Assembly (NCBI GenBank): GCA_949388605.1
Contig: CASKJV010000003.1
Coordinates: 1 to 64,000 of the forward strand
Reading direction: 5' to 3'
DNA from: an uncultured Clostridia bacterium
GTDB lineage: Bacteria; Bacillota; Clostridia; TANB77; CAG-508
Length of the DNA: 64,000 nucleotides
A program made the translations under genes and the position numbers. The notes beneath the pieces were generated by a model. The model made no database searches and was not told where the DNA came from. It was given only the letters and a program-made list of their open reading frames with translations. Of the stretch, positions 18,885-27,020 are shown piece after piece; within the stretch, counting starts at the first letter, position 1, and each line of letters begins with the position of its first letter.

Positions 18885-19157
18885 CTTTCATTCACCTAAA
18901 CTTTCATCTAACGTATTTTTAACATTTGAATTATATATCTTATTTCTTCAAATATTTTACTTTGTATTCAAATTGCAACAAAACTTCATATCAGAATTTA
19001 ACTAAAAATGTCTGTTTTAATTGATTTTTCAACAAAAATATATTTTAGTTCTGTCACATAGTTATCTATAATAACATATTTATAAAACTTTCACAATATT
19101 TTGCATATTAAATTTTTGTAACAATACATTTACAAAAATATTAAATAAAAAGATTTT
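18885..19157. other. non-coding gap upstream of the ECF operon
   Basis: AT-rich with no open frame of interest. It must hold the ECF operon promoter but no consensus is clear. Confidence 0.4.
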
Positions 19158-19183
19158 GCCCTGTGATTTTTATCTCACAGGGC
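19158..19183 (-). terminator. terminator of the DUF4097 gene
   Basis: A perfect 9-bp GC-rich stem GCCCTGTGA/TCACAGGGC is followed by AAAATCTTTTTA on the minus strand. Confidence 0.8.
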
Positions 19184-19211
19184 ATTTAAAATCATGCTTA
19201 ATTAAGATTAC

Positions 19212-19934
19212 TTAGTGTACTCTTACCATTCCGTTTATGGATGAAACCTTACCGCTCGCTCTAAATTTGCCATTAGCTATATGTTCGTTTCTCGCTAATC
19301 CATTTACTGACGAAGTCCTTATTGTGCATAAACCAAATTTGCTTACATCCACTGTTACACTTCCATTAATAGATTTGGCATACATTTCGATATTACTTTT
19401 CGGTATAACAAAAATATCTATTATACCATTTTGAGATTGTGCATCGATTTCTTCACAGCATACTTCCGCCACAAGATTTCCGTTCACAGAATTGATTTTA
19501 ATTTTCTTAGCTTCCACATTTCTATAAAGCAGAACATTTCCAGTTACTGTCTTAACAGAAATACACTCAAAAATCTTTTGAGGAATAATTACATCCAGTT
19601 GAAGATTTCCATACATGTTGTTACTTGTATTTTCCACATTAATTGTGGCTTCCTGCCCGAACTTATTAATATCAACATCAACATCTCCATCAGTGTATAC
19701 TTTACCATGATAATGTACTTCTACATCATCTCTATCACCGATACTAATTGTAACATTGGCATTATTAGAACTAACTCTTATTTGGGTAATGTCATCAGCT
19801 CTAATTTTTTTGGTTTTGTCAATTTCTTTAGGTTCTGCACAAGAACCACCTCCACTTATAACCCGACCATCTATCATAACGATAGAGGCCCCATTAATAA
19901 TGGTGTAAGAACTACTCATAATAATGCTTCTCAT
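19212..19934 (-). CDS. DUF4097-type beta-helix protein, 240 aa
   Basis: Repetitive beta-strand protein of the adhesin-like DUF4097 kind. The motif S-x-N-G-x-V recurs (NSVNGNLVAEV, KSINGSVTVDV, SSVNGLARN, SSINGMVRV), which fits a solenoid. It has no signal peptide or membrane span. It carries a GGGSC segment near residue 32. The start is the ATG nine bases after AAGGTGG. Codon choice is more G/C-rich than the neighbours, which suggests transfer. It stands alone with its own promoter, palindromic operator and terminator. Relatives often sit with PadR/DUF1700 genes, which are absent here. Confidence 0.75.
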   Translation of the reverse strand: MRSIIMSSSYTIINGASIVMIDGRVISGGGSCAEPKEIDKTKKIRADDITQIRVSSNNANVTISIGDRDDVEVHYHGKVYTDGDVDVDINKFGQEATINVENTSNNMYGNLQLDVIIPQKIFECISVKTVTGNVLLYRNVEAKKIKINSVNGNLVAEVCCEEIDAQSQNGIIDIFVIPKSNIEMYAKSINGSVTVDVSKFGLCTIRTSSVNGLARNEHIANGKFRASGKVSSINGMVRVH

Positions 19935-19984
19935 GATTTTTTCCACCTTTCTTATTTTCTGCTTTTTAGCATTTGATAGGGTTT

Positions 19985-20010
19985 TAAATATAGGTATATA
20001 CCTATATTTA
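19985..20010. promoter_or_regulatory. perfect 26-bp palindrome, likely operator
   Basis: TAAATATAGGTATATACCTATATTTA reads the same on both strands (given as two 13-base halves: TAAATATAGGTAT / ATACCTATATTTA). It starts right after the -10 box of the DUF4097 gene, the classic position of a repressor site. Confidence 0.7.
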
Positions 20011-20011
20011 T

Positions 20012-20040
20012 ATTATATATCAAATATACCTAAATTACAA
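20012..20040 (-). promoter_or_regulatory. promoter of the DUF4097 gene
   Basis: TTGTAA, 17 bp, TATAAT on the minus strand. The spacer also carries AGGTATAT, matching a half of the adjacent palindrome. Confidence 0.7.
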
Positions 20041-20179
20041 ATTCTATTACTTTCTTATAACAACATAATAATCTAGTATGAAAGGTTATATTACTATTTT
20101 TACTGTAAACTTTTAAAGTACTCAAATATTTTAATATATTTAATCGACTCGTATTTCCTCTATATTAGCTATGCTTATT

Positions 20180-21370
20180 CTAATCTTCAAACTTTTCTAT
20201 TTTTCTTATATTTAATCCCATTATTAATATTGATAATGTTAGGACTACCATAACAATATTTAAAATTACTTGGCTTTCACATAATCCTGCAATTAAAAGA
20301 ACTAAGTATCCAAAAGCCCTACCAGAATTTAATATAGCCTCTCTTATAGAAAAGAATTCACATTGATTATTTTTATCTACTATAGAGCTATCTGATAAAT
20401 TAAATAGTCTTATTTCTCTTGTTAATGAAAGTAATCCTGTAGATATAACATAACATATATTATAAATTATTATAGTTACATTGTTTTTCCATATTAATAA
20501 TATTAAAACTAATATTACTGGTAATATACTGGATATTACTATAATCCTTTTATCATCTCTATTTTTATATACCTTTCCATATATCTGAACACAAATCATT
20601 AATAATATAGTTGTAATTGATGTTATTATTCCTAAATTCATATCTGTTTTAAATGAATTAAATATAAGTATAGTCATTAAAATTTCTAATGCTCCATTAC
20701 TAACATTCATACCAATAAAAAATTCTACCACTGACATTTTTCTTATTTGTTTATTCTTTTTTAATTTGTTCCAAGTATTTTTTAAACTAAATTTAGGTAA
20801 ACTATTTTCTTTTTCAGGTGTTATTATAAATGATAATATTATTTGTATAAGTGATATTGCTAATATAATTACAGCGGTTAGTTCATAATTAGTAACTGTT
20901 ATTATTGATCCTAATAAAATAGGACATAATATTCCTGTAATTGATTCAACAATTTTAGATTTTACAGTATATTCTGTTCTTTCTCCGTTATTTATTTTAT
21001 TTATTAGAAACAAATTATATGAAAACCAATACGAACTAGATGAAATTCCATAAAGAATTGAAAATAAACCTAAATGATTTATTATTTCTTCTTTTAAAAT
21101 AACAATAGACATTATATAGAAAAAGTTTAATATAACACCAATTCTAAACATTCCTATTCTAAACTTATTCTTTATAATACTTGCAACAATAAAAGTACCA
21201 ATAGCAAGAAATATATATGAGAATATATAATATATTGATAAATCAATCATACTTTCTTGTGAAGTTTTTATAAAGTATGCTGTTAAAAACGGTCCTATAA
21301 ATACTGACATTATTTTTCTCATTGCAGTTATTACAATTATTACATTTCCTTCTAATTTATTTTTTTTCAT
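20180..21370 (-). CDS. MFS transporter
   Basis: A 396-residue protein with about 11-12 hydrophobic helices spread over its length. A basic cytoplasmic loop lies in the middle (KLKKNKQIRK, near residue 205), as in the major facilitator superfamily. AGGAG precedes the ATG. The substrate is unknown. Drug or small-molecule efflux is common for lone genes of this type. No regulator is adjacent. Confidence 0.8.
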   Translation of the reverse strand: MKKNKLEGNVIIVITAMRKIMSVFIGPFLTAYFIKTSQESMIDLSIYYIFSYIFLAIGTFIVASIIKNKFRIGMFRIGVILNFFYIMSIVILKEEIINHLGLFSILYGISSSSYWFSYNLFLINKINNGERTEYTVKSKIVESITGILCPILLGSIITVTNYELTAVIILAISLIQIILSFIITPEKENSLPKFSLKNTWNKLKKNKQIRKMSVVEFFIGMNVSNGALEILMTILIFNSFKTDMNLGIITSITTILLMICVQIYGKVYKNRDDKRIIVISSILPVILVLILLIWKNNVTIIIYNICYVISTGLLSLTREIRLFNLSDSSIVDKNNQCEFFSIREAILNSGRAFGYLVLLIAGLCESQVILNIVMVVLTLSILIMGLNIRKIEKFED

Positions 21371-21685
21371 AATTACTCCTACATTTATTAATATTTTATA
21401 TTGGCTTTAATAATATTTTATATAATTCCAATTACTCTCTTTTAATTTCTAATTTAATAATATCATAAAATCATAAAATAGCAACAGATAAACTTGGCAT
21501 TCAACAAGCCACATCAAAAAAATAATCCATCTACTACTTTCTAATCCTCTTTTTAAATTCCTATTTACAAAGCAAAGATAGTTTAAAGATGTATACAAAA
21601 ATGATAAATATATATAAGTAATGATAATTCTAAAAAAGCCAAAGACCTTGTCATTTTCTATATTATAATTAAATATAAAAAATGA

Positions 21686-21707
21686 CAATCCCACATTTGT
21701 GGGATTG
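21686..21707 (-). terminator. terminator downstream of a decayed gene
   Basis: A perfect 10-bp stem CAATCCCACA/TGTGGGATTG is followed on the minus strand by TCATTTTTTA. A second, weaker hairpin (CTCACTTCT/AGATGTGAG) lies at 21726-21758. Confidence 0.6.
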
Positions 21708-21800
21708 CCAAATAATTTGAGAAAACTCACTTCTACCTACCAAAGTAAGATGTGAGCTTTTTTTATTTATGTAGTTGCTTATCAACCCAGTTCTTAGTTT

Positions 21801-22016
21801 TTAGCATTCAATATCAAACACTAATAAATCTTCTTGATATTTACTCATAATTTCTTGTGCTTTTTTGTGTTCATCTAATTCATTATTAGATAAAAAACTA
21901 TTGGTAAAAACAACTAATGATGTAATATAATCTTTTATATTATGTGGCTCTGCTTTTGATATTTCTTTAAAATTCTGTAATTATTCTATTGCTAAAGATG
22001 TCCATTTTATTGCCAT
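21801..22016 (-). pseudogene. decayed 71-codon gene with one in-frame stop
   Basis: Reads MAIKWTSLAIE, then TAA at 21981-21983, then continues in the same frame to a natural end (...DLLVFDIEC). The continuing frame has normal amphipathic protein composition. Its ATG overlaps the stop of the upstream short ORF. The family was not recognised. The overlap with a short upstream partner resembles a toxin-antitoxin or other coupled pair, but that is only layout. Confidence 0.4.
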
Positions 22017-22087
22017 TTTGCAATTTCCTTTAATAATTGTTCTGTTGTAATACTTGCTCCATCTTCAGCTTGCTTATAACCTTTCAT
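22007..22087 (-). pseudogene. 26-codon ORF overlapping the decayed gene
   Basis: MKGYKQAEDGASITTEQLLK... has protein-like composition and a 4-bp-type overlap with the next frame, but no clear ribosome binding site. It is probably the remaining 3' end of a gene whose 5' part is lost. Confidence 0.3.
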
Positions 22088-22171
22088 AATGCTACCAATT
22101 ATATATTTATTATAACATAATAAATATTCTTTTAAAATATATATTGATAATTAATAATGAATAATATTTAT

Positions 22172-22207
22172 AAAAAGCAGATAAAGGATATTGTTTATCT
22201 GCTTTTT
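22172..22207. terminator. strong bidirectional hairpin terminator
   Basis: A perfect 14-bp stem AAAAAGCAGATAAA/TTTATCTGCTTTTT has an 8-nt loop. It lies between the DUF4352 gene and the decayed pair. Confidence 0.7.
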
Positions 22208-22508
22208 GAAAGGTTATTAGGAAAACTTAAGTTAATATACAAAATTAGATATAATTAAATCTCAATTATTGCTCTTACTTCTATTACATCTCCAACATAA
22301 TGTTTTTCTAGATATGTTAAAAAAATACGTTTTAAAAAATAATACAATAATTAAATATAATAAATTTTTCATTCTTACCTTTAATTCATGTCAATTATAT
22401 TTCACAATTTATGCTAATTAATTATATCATATAGTAAATAAAAATTTTAAAGGTAATATATCTAACATTTTTATATCTTAATTAAAGTGACTTATAACTT
22501 TTGTAATG
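22208..22508. other. gap with a possible C-terminal gene remnant
   Basis: On the minus strand at 22258-22350 a frame with no start codon of quality encodes a tail ...KHYVGDVIEVRAIIEI and a stop. It looks like the end of a lost gene. Nothing else is seen. Confidence 0.3.
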
Positions 22509-23195
22509 TTATTTAACTATATCTAATTCAAATGTAGCATCTGGTTTAGAATTAAACATATTATCAAAATATTGTAATTTTACTTTACTACTTTCATTAT
22601 TTACACATAATACCATTTGAGATTTGCAAGTTATTCCTTCTGTAATGTTTTGTGGTGAGCGTTCTGTATTATTTGAGTAAGTATCTCCAATTTCTCCTTG
22701 TTCATCAATAATTTTGAAATTCATATCACTTATATATATAGTATCCCCTGAAGATATGTTTTTATAAGTATAATCAACTAAAAATACTTGTGCTGGTGTT
22801 TTTTCTGAAAATTGATTTCTTTCTTTCATTTCTTGAATACCAGTAATTGTTAGAGCATACTCGTTACCTGAAACATTTATTGTTATTTCTTCATTCAGAC
22901 CATATATTTTTGCTTCTTCTTTGTTAGTAGGTTGAGAAGTTGAACCATTATTACTGCTAGTATTGTTAGTATTATTTGATGATACTGTTGTTCCATTATC
23001 TTCTGAAAATACAAATATTAATCCGAATACTGCTAATACTATAGATATAATACAAATTGCTTTTCCTTTCTTTTTTACTAAAGCAATAATTCCTAGAACT
23101 ATTGCTAATACACATAGAATTAATGATAAATCTTTAAATATACTTAAAGAAATCAAGAATCCTAAAATACTTAAAACAAGTGCAGATATTGACAT
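22509..23195 (-). CDS. membrane protein with DUF4190-like helices and DUF4352 domain
   Basis: Two hydrophobic hairpins fill residues 1-65 (IALVKKKGKAICIISIVLAVFG region, shown in part). A Ser/Asn/Thr linker follows (70-95), then a C-terminal immunoglobulin-like DUF4352 domain (100-228: ITGIQEM..., FLVDYTYKNISSGDTIYI). The C-terminal domain would be outside the cell. A good SD (AAGGAG) precedes the ATG. It is transcribed divergently from the small XRE gene at 23346, with a palindrome over its promoter, so that regulator probably represses it. Confidence 0.75.
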   Translation of the reverse strand: MSISALVLSILGFLISLSIFKDLSLILCVLAIVLGIIALVKKKGKAICIISIVLAVFGLIFVFSEDNGTTVSSNNTNNTSSNNGSTSQPTNKEEAKIYGLNEEITINVSGNEYALTITGIQEMKERNQFSEKTPAQVFLVDYTYKNISSGDTIYISDMNFKIIDEQGEIGDTYSNNTERSPQNITEGITCKSQMVLCVNNESSKVKLQYFDNMFNSKPDATFELDIVK

Positions 23196-23262
23196 AATAA
23201 ATTCTCCTTTTTTTATAAACTTTATTTTTTCTTGTTTTCCTATATTTGTATTCCTTTCTTAG

Positions 23263-23289
23263 TTATCGTTATTGTCACCATAACGATAA
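23263..23289. promoter_or_regulatory. 10-7-10 inverted repeat, likely XRE operator
   Basis: TTATCGTTAT and ATAACGATAA are perfect inverted copies around TGTCACC. The repeat overlaps the -10 box of the DUF4352 promoter and sits between the two divergent genes. Confidence 0.7.
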
Positions 23290-23314
23290 TATCATAAAAA
23301 TATTATAAAATCAA
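23286..23314 (-). promoter_or_regulatory. promoter of the DUF4352 gene
   Basis: TTGATT, 17 bp, TATTAT on the minus strand. The -10 box merges into the inverted repeat. Confidence 0.65.
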
Positions 23315-23345
23315 TATGGATATCTAATTTAGTGGAGGTCAGATT

Positions 23346-23597
23346 ATGCCTTATAAATTATTCAATGGAAGTACAAATATTGTATCTGATTTAATAGCAA
23401 AAAGAAGAAAAGAAAAAAATATGTCATATTCAGATTTATCTAATAAATTACAACTTTTAGGCATTTCTCTTTATAAAAATGATTTGTTTTTAATCGAAAA
23501 AAATCGTAGAATAGTAAGAGATTTTGAATTAATAGCATTATGCCAAGTTCTAGATATTGATTATAATGAATTATCAAAATTAATTGAATTTGAATAA
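23346..23597 (+). CDS. small XRE-family regulator, paralog 1 of 3
   Basis: An 83-residue protein that is one HTH domain: IVSDLIAKRRKEKNMSYSDLSNKL (quoted in part: IAKRRKEKNMSYSDL), LLGISLYKNDLFLIEKNRR, and IALCQVLDIDYNELSKLI. Two similar proteins are encoded at 42751 and 59484. All three share the loop (L/I)GI(S)(L/I), an IE(K/N)...V(R/K)D(F/Y)E segment and a VLxI end. GGAGG precedes the ATG. It is divergent from the DUF4352 gene and probably represses it through the shared palindrome (inference). Confidence 0.85.
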   Translation: MPYKLFNGSTNIVSDLIAKRRKEKNMSYSDLSNKLQLLGISLYKNDLFLIEKNRRIVRDFELIALCQVLDIDYNELSKLIEFE

Positions 23598-23603
23598 TAT
23601 ATC

Positions 23604-23634
23604 AAAAAGAGATGAAATCAATTCATCTCTTTTT
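23604..23634 (+). terminator. terminator of small XRE gene 1
   Basis: A perfect 13-bp stem AAAAAGAGATGAA/TTCATCTCTTTTT, six bases past the stop. Confidence 0.8.
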
Positions 23635-23639
23635 AGTAT

Positions 23640-23735
23640 TTAGTAATTTATTCTAATAATACGAGCAATTTCTTCAACTTTATTTTTACTCATTTTCCAT
23701 TTACCACCTTCTAATTTTGGGAGCTGAGTCTTTTC
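23640..23735 (-). pseudogene. C-terminal gene remnant, about 31 codons
   Basis: An open minus frame without a start reads EKTQLPKLEGGKWKMSKNKV... and ends in a stop. A protein-like, lysine-rich tail with no ribosome binding site. The original family is not recognised. Confidence 0.35.
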
Positions 23736-23760
23736 TCATATATATAACCTATTTCACTTA

Positions 23761-24309
23761 TTACATTTTCACATTTGTTTGGTTCTCCATTGTTAATAAC
23801 CTTTTCATAAACCTTTTGCAACCACAAGCTTCATAAAATTTAAAATTACATGATTCATCTGTTAGTATTTGAATGTTTTTCATATTATCATTTTTAGCAT
23901 ATTCAAATACCAGTGAAAGCATTTTCTTTCCAATACCTTTACCACGATACTTTGAATTTAAAATCAAAATACTTATCTCTCCCTCAAAATAATTTGCTAA
24001 TTCTTCTGGAGTATAATCATAATTATTACTATATTCATAAATAGCCTTTTTATCTTTTACTAATGGACTCCATATAAGTATCAATTTCAAAATATGAAAA
24101 AACTTTTTTCTAACTATGTGTCTCTTTGAATTCCATTTTGCATATCCACATATTCCAATAACTTTACCATCTTCTTTTTCAATAACCATTTTTTCAGTTT
24201 CTTCAAGTATTGTAAACAAATAAATCCAAGCACAAACTTTTCCTTTAGAGCGCGAAGATGTCTTTCCTAAATCCCATTCATCATAAAGCATATCTACTGC
24301 TTGTTTCAT
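23761..24309 (-). CDS. GNAT family N-acetyltransferase
   Basis: Acetyl-CoA-dependent acetyltransferase, substrate unknown. The acetyl-CoA loop SKYRGKGIGKKMLSLVFEYA (in part: YRGKGIGKKML) is near residue 120, followed by the usual FYEACGCKR strand-turn near 157. The protein seems to lack the first strand of a typical GNAT N-terminus, and there is no good SD before the ATG, so the 5' end may be truncated or start elsewhere. A stop precedes it in frame 24 bp upstream. Confidence 0.8.
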   Translation of the reverse strand: MKQAVDMLYDEWDLGKTSSRSKGKVCAWIYLFTILEETEKMVIEKEDGKVIGICGYAKWNSKRHIVRKKFFHILKLILIWSPLVKDKKAIYEYSNNYDYTPEELANYFEGEISILILNSKYRGKGIGKKMLSLVFEYAKNDNMKNIQILTDESCNFKFYEACGCKRFMKRLLTMENQTNVKM

Positions 24310-24340
24310 TTCTACTAAATTAATTTTTTAAGTCCCCTTA

Positions 24341-24442
24341 TCAATTTTTTATCCTAGCTTTATAAAGTATTTCTCCAATCATAAATATAATTACTACAAT
24401 GTGAATTGCAAAAGCCACATTTGCCAATATAGTATACATCAT
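24341..24442 (-). CDS. possible 33-aa membrane peptide or remnant
   Basis: MMYTILANVAFAIHIVVIIF... is one hydrophobic helix with a basic tail. The frame is open 12 codons further upstream without an ATG, and no SD is seen. It may be the end of a lost membrane protein. Low support. Confidence 0.25.
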   Translation of the reverse strand: MMYTILANVAFAIHIVVIIFMIGEILYKARIKN

Positions 24443-24608
24443 TTTACATAGTTTTACAAATTCGCTACGATATAGCTTTTACCTCACGTTTTGCCTTAGG
24501 AAAAGCAATTATTTTGCTTTTTCTGGAACAGTCCATATAATATTTTCTTTTTCCATAATGTCAGTCTCTTTTTAAAAATTGTTATATATATGAATTTTTT
24601 AAAATTAT

Positions 24609-24637
24609 TTGACATATAATAAAAAACATAGTATACT
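24609..24637 (+). promoter_or_regulatory. promoter of the antitoxin RNA
   Basis: TTGACA, 17 bp, TATACT on the plus strand, pointing toward the convergent toxin gene. Near-consensus. Confidence 0.75.
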
Positions 24638-24643
24638 ATATTT

Positions 24644-24713
24644 AACTTAAGTTAACAGTAGTCGAAACTGTTTAATGTCTGTGTATGTGTTTAGGGACAC
24701 ATACCTTTTTTTA
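24644..24713 (+). ncRNA. putative type I antitoxin RNA (RNAII-like)
   Basis: About 70 nt from the predicted start to a strong terminator (GTATGTGT/ACACATAC stem at 24683-24704, then seven T). It contains AGTCGAAACTG and TGTCTG, which are repeated at the same spacing over the start region of the toxin gene. The RNA would therefore pair with the toxin mRNA leader. Convergent genes with shared direct repeats are the layout of the Fst/par system of plasmid pAD1. No ORF fits inside. Confidence 0.6.
24660..24681 (+). repeat. direct repeats a and b, antitoxin copy
   Basis: AGTCGAAACTG, five bases, TGTCTG. The second copy is at 24845-24867. Confidence 0.7.
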
Positions 24714-24733
24714 TTTCTAAAATTAAAAAAAGA

Positions 24734-24751
24734 AGTGGCTAGGGAACCACT
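24734..24751 (-). terminator. terminator of the toxin mRNA
   Basis: An AGTGGTT/AGCCACT stem in minus RNA is followed by TTCTTTTTTT. Confidence 0.6.
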
Positions 24752-24770
24752 CCTTGATTAGTTCTTGCGA

Positions 24771-24860
24771 CTAATCTTCAGTTTTTTGGTCATCAGATTT
24801 CTTATTATCTTTTGCAAGTAATAATACTATCAAACGCTAAATTAAGTCGAAACTGCTCAT
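24771..24860 (-). pseudogene. degenerate Fst/holin-like type I toxin gene
   Basis: A strong AAAGGAGG lies before ATG, and the frame reads MSSFDLI then TAG, then IVLLLAKDNKKSDDQKTED in the same frame. Short hydrophobic helix plus charged KKS/DDQK tail is the pattern of small Fst/Ldr-like and holin-like toxins of Bacillota. Restoring one T and dropping one G near 24835 would give a continuous helix, so the gene looks inactivated by small indels. The mRNA leader carries the pairing repeats. Confidence 0.55.
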
Positions 24861-24867
24861 CTGTCTG
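24845..24867 (+). repeat. direct repeats a and b, toxin copy
   Basis: AGTCGAAACTG, six bases, TGTCTG, covering the toxin start codon and lying beside its ribosome binding site. Confidence 0.7.
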
Positions 24868-24906
24868 CCTCCTTTCCGAAAGATTTCCTTTGAAAAGGAT
24901 TTTTCT

Positions 24907-24935
24907 ATTATACTTTATTTCTATTCTAAAAACAA
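24907..24935 (-). promoter_or_regulatory. promoter of the toxin mRNA
   Basis: TTGTTT, 17 bp, TATAAT on the minus strand, about 45 bp before the toxin start. Confidence 0.65.
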
Positions 24936-25089
24936 CAATTTTTCTTTAATTTCCACAAATTATAACACTACTTCTATTACTACATTGCTAATAGGTTTTA
25001 TATAAAATGCAAAAATAGGTTATTGTAAAAATAGCCCATTATTAAAATATATAATACTGTAATAATATAGAAACTCAGCCTTTACAAAT

Positions 25090-25118
25090 TTGCTTTTTTA
25101 TGTAAAACACAGTATAAT
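25090..25118 (+). promoter_or_regulatory. promoter of the 77-aa gene
   Basis: TTGCTT, 17 bp, TATAAT on the plus strand. The leader of the transcript includes a 10-bp hairpin (TTTCTGAAGG/CCTTCAGAAA) at 25163-25189 that has no T run, so it is structure rather than a terminator. Confidence 0.65.
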
Positions 25119-25213
25119 ATAGATATAGGTTATTTTAATTGACCTTTAGAAAATCATTAGTATTTCTGAAGGTCACACACCTTCAGAAATGGATTCATTA
25201 GGAAGTGCGTATA

Positions 25214-25447
25214 ATGAAAGCATTAACAGTTTATTCTAAGGGAGAAGTCCATTTACGGCAATTATTGAGAAAATTGAATGATTACGGAGAAATAAATTGT
25301 GATTTTCCAACATTCTCAAAATTGTATGAAGAATGGCATAACAAGACTTTCCCTGGTTGCCCTGTTAACACTATGTCAGCTATATTTAGAGATGATTGGT
25401 TTTTAGAGTTTGTCAATTTCTTAGCTAATAAAGACATCTCAATGTAA
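25214..25447 (+). CDS. small hypothetical protein, 77 aa
   Basis: Not recognised. It begins MKALTVYSKGEVHLRQLLRKL and contains a Trp/Phe-rich middle (LYEEWHNKTFPGCPV). It is soluble and has no signal peptide. I start at the ATG nine bases after AGGAAG, three codons inside the track's GTG. It has its own promoter, a structured leader and a terminator, and stands alone on the plus strand between the type I locus and tRNA-Leu. Confidence 0.65.
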   Translation: MKALTVYSKGEVHLRQLLRKLNDYGEINCDFPTFSKLYEEWHNKTFPGCPVNTMSAIFRDDWFLEFVNFLANKDISM

Positions 25448-25461
25448 CTGATTAAAATGAA

Positions 25462-25506
25462 AAAAGGAGGTAGTTGAGATTAGAAAGATTTCAACTATTT
25501 CCTTTT
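25462..25506 (+). terminator. terminator of the 77-aa gene
   Basis: A long stem AAAAGGAGGTAGTTGA/TTCAACTATTTCCTTTT with two G-U pairs, followed by ATTTTTT. Confidence 0.7.
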
Positions 25507-25690
25507 ATTTTTTAATGGAATTGAAAATTAATTTTAATGGAGTAAGCCAAAATATTCTATGATAAATTATGATATTTTAAGATAGGCAAAAAAAATAAAT
25601 ACTACCTTTAAAAGATAGTATTTACAACACTTTGAAATAAAATAAGATATTGTATGATAATTTACAATATCTTAACAAAATTATAAAATT

Positions 25691-25780
25691 TGGTGCAGAT
25701 GGCCGGAATCGAACCGGCACGAGGTTTAACCCTCGCAGGATTTTAAGTCCTGTGCGTCTGCCAGTTCCGCCACATCTGCA
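25691..25780 (-). tRNA. tRNA-Leu(UAA)
   Basis: Cloverleaf on the minus strand starting GCAGATGTGGCGGAA, with D-loop CTGGCAGACGC, anticodon stem-loop AGGACTTAAAATCCT (anticodon TAA), a long class II variable arm (GCGAGGGTTAAACCTCGT) and T-loop GGTTCGATTCC. CCA is encoded. Confidence 0.97.
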
Positions 25781-26225
25781 TTAATAACTGGCAGTCAGTT
25801 TTCAACTGACAAGAGTTATTATACTATCTAAAAAATTATATGTCAATACTTTTTTAAAATTTATTTTTGTTTTAGTAATTTTTATTTCAATTTCCGTTTT
25901 AGTATAAAAAACAAAATAAGTCTAATAAATTGAGTATTTTAATATTATACTACATTATATATGAAAATTTACGAAAAATATATTTTCCATAAAAAAATTG
26001 TTACTCCCTATAATATTGTAAATTAAATATTAAATTCCAGTTTTGCTATAAAATTTTATACTTACATTAATATCTTACTTTAAGCATTTGTAAATTAAAG
26101 TTATTTTTTATTATAATAGTATTATTAAAAGTTATTAGAATTGCAAAGCAATTTCATATATGCAATTTGACAAAACTTTTATATTATCATAAGTTGATAA
26201 AAATTTCCTTATTATATAAATAAAG
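25781..26225. other. non-coding AT-rich gap
   Basis: About 18% G+C with no credible ORF, RNA gene or repeat on either strand. Confidence 0.5.
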
Positions 26226-26262
26226 CCTGACATTAAATTAAACTAATCAATTTAATGTCAGG
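26226..26262. terminator. bidirectional terminator
   Basis: A perfect 14-bp stem CCTGACATTAAATT/AATTTAATGTCAGG, downstream of the 26335 gene. Confidence 0.75.
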
Positions 26263-26334
26263 TTTTATTTTTTACTTCTAATTAGATTTTTTCAGTTATG
26301 TGTTGTTTCAGTATTCAAATTTAATTACACTATT

Positions 26335-26742
26335 TTACAATTCTGCTGTAACGTAAATATTTTTAACTTCACCATTTTTGTCATATCCAACGTTAATCCA
26401 GACTTCAATCATGTCATTAATCTCAACTGATTCAAATAGTTTCATATTTTTAATTGGATATGTTTTTCCATTTTTGCATTCTATATTAACAATATATTCT
26501 TCTGGATATTGTAAATATTGCGGATAATACACATCTCTGGACATCATAAAATATGGTAACTTATATTCATACCGGTGTTCTTTGCTTATCACCTTTACTA
26601 ATTCCTGATGGCCTTCATACCGCAATTTGCTGTTTCTCATTTCAATAATTGCATCCCAAAATACAATAGCCATACCACCGCCAAGAAATAATAAAATTAC
26701 TATCCCCATAAGTATCGTACACATAATTTCTAAAAAAGTCAT
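26335..26742 (-). CDS. hypothetical single-helix membrane protein, 135 aa
   Basis: One N-terminal transmembrane helix (residues 8-30, TILMGIVILLFLGGG) is followed by a charged, beta-rich cytoplasmic or extracellular domain with many Tyr (YYPQYLQYPEEYIVNI). Not recognised. The pattern, strand-rich with a conserved-looking V-x-V-x-Y-x-KNGEVKNI end, resembles DUF2500-like small membrane proteins, but I cannot confirm it. AAAGGAGG precedes the ATG. Two ACTAGT sites at 26791-26807 lie in its leader region. Confidence 0.65.
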   Translation of the reverse strand: MTFLEIMCTILMGIVILLFLGGGMAIVFWDAIIEMRNSKLRYEGHQELVKVISKEHRYEYKLPYFMMSRDVYYPQYLQYPEEYIVNIECKNGKTYPIKNMKLFESVEINDMIEVWINVGYDKNGEVKNIYVTAEL

Positions 26743-26932
26743 TTAAATCCTCCTTTGATGTTGGGTCTTATTGCTACAAATATATTTTAAACTAGTAAAA
26801 AACTAGTATAAAAAAGGATTAATAAAACATATATACTTGTTGAATTATATCATGTTTTTATTGAAATATCAATAATTTACATAATTTTTTTCTAAACTTA
26901 TAATTTTTTATATCTTTATTGTACTCTTCTAT

Positions 26933-26973
26933 GAAAATAAGACCTTACTTCACTTCAGTAAGGTCTTATTTTC
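26933..26973. terminator. strong bidirectional terminator
   Basis: A 17-bp perfect stem (GAAAATAAGACCTTACT and its complement) with a 7-nt loop, 48 bp past the stop of the 27021 gene. Confidence 0.8.
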
Positions 26974-27020
26974 ATTTTTATTATTGGATGTTTTAGTTAT
27001 ATATTAACTGTTTAGTAACT

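Noticed and set aside
21449-21730. 93-aa minus-strand ORF as a gene
   Set aside because: It begins with GTG without a clear SD and its first codons run through a perfect terminator hairpin (21686-21707), so it is probably a chance frame.
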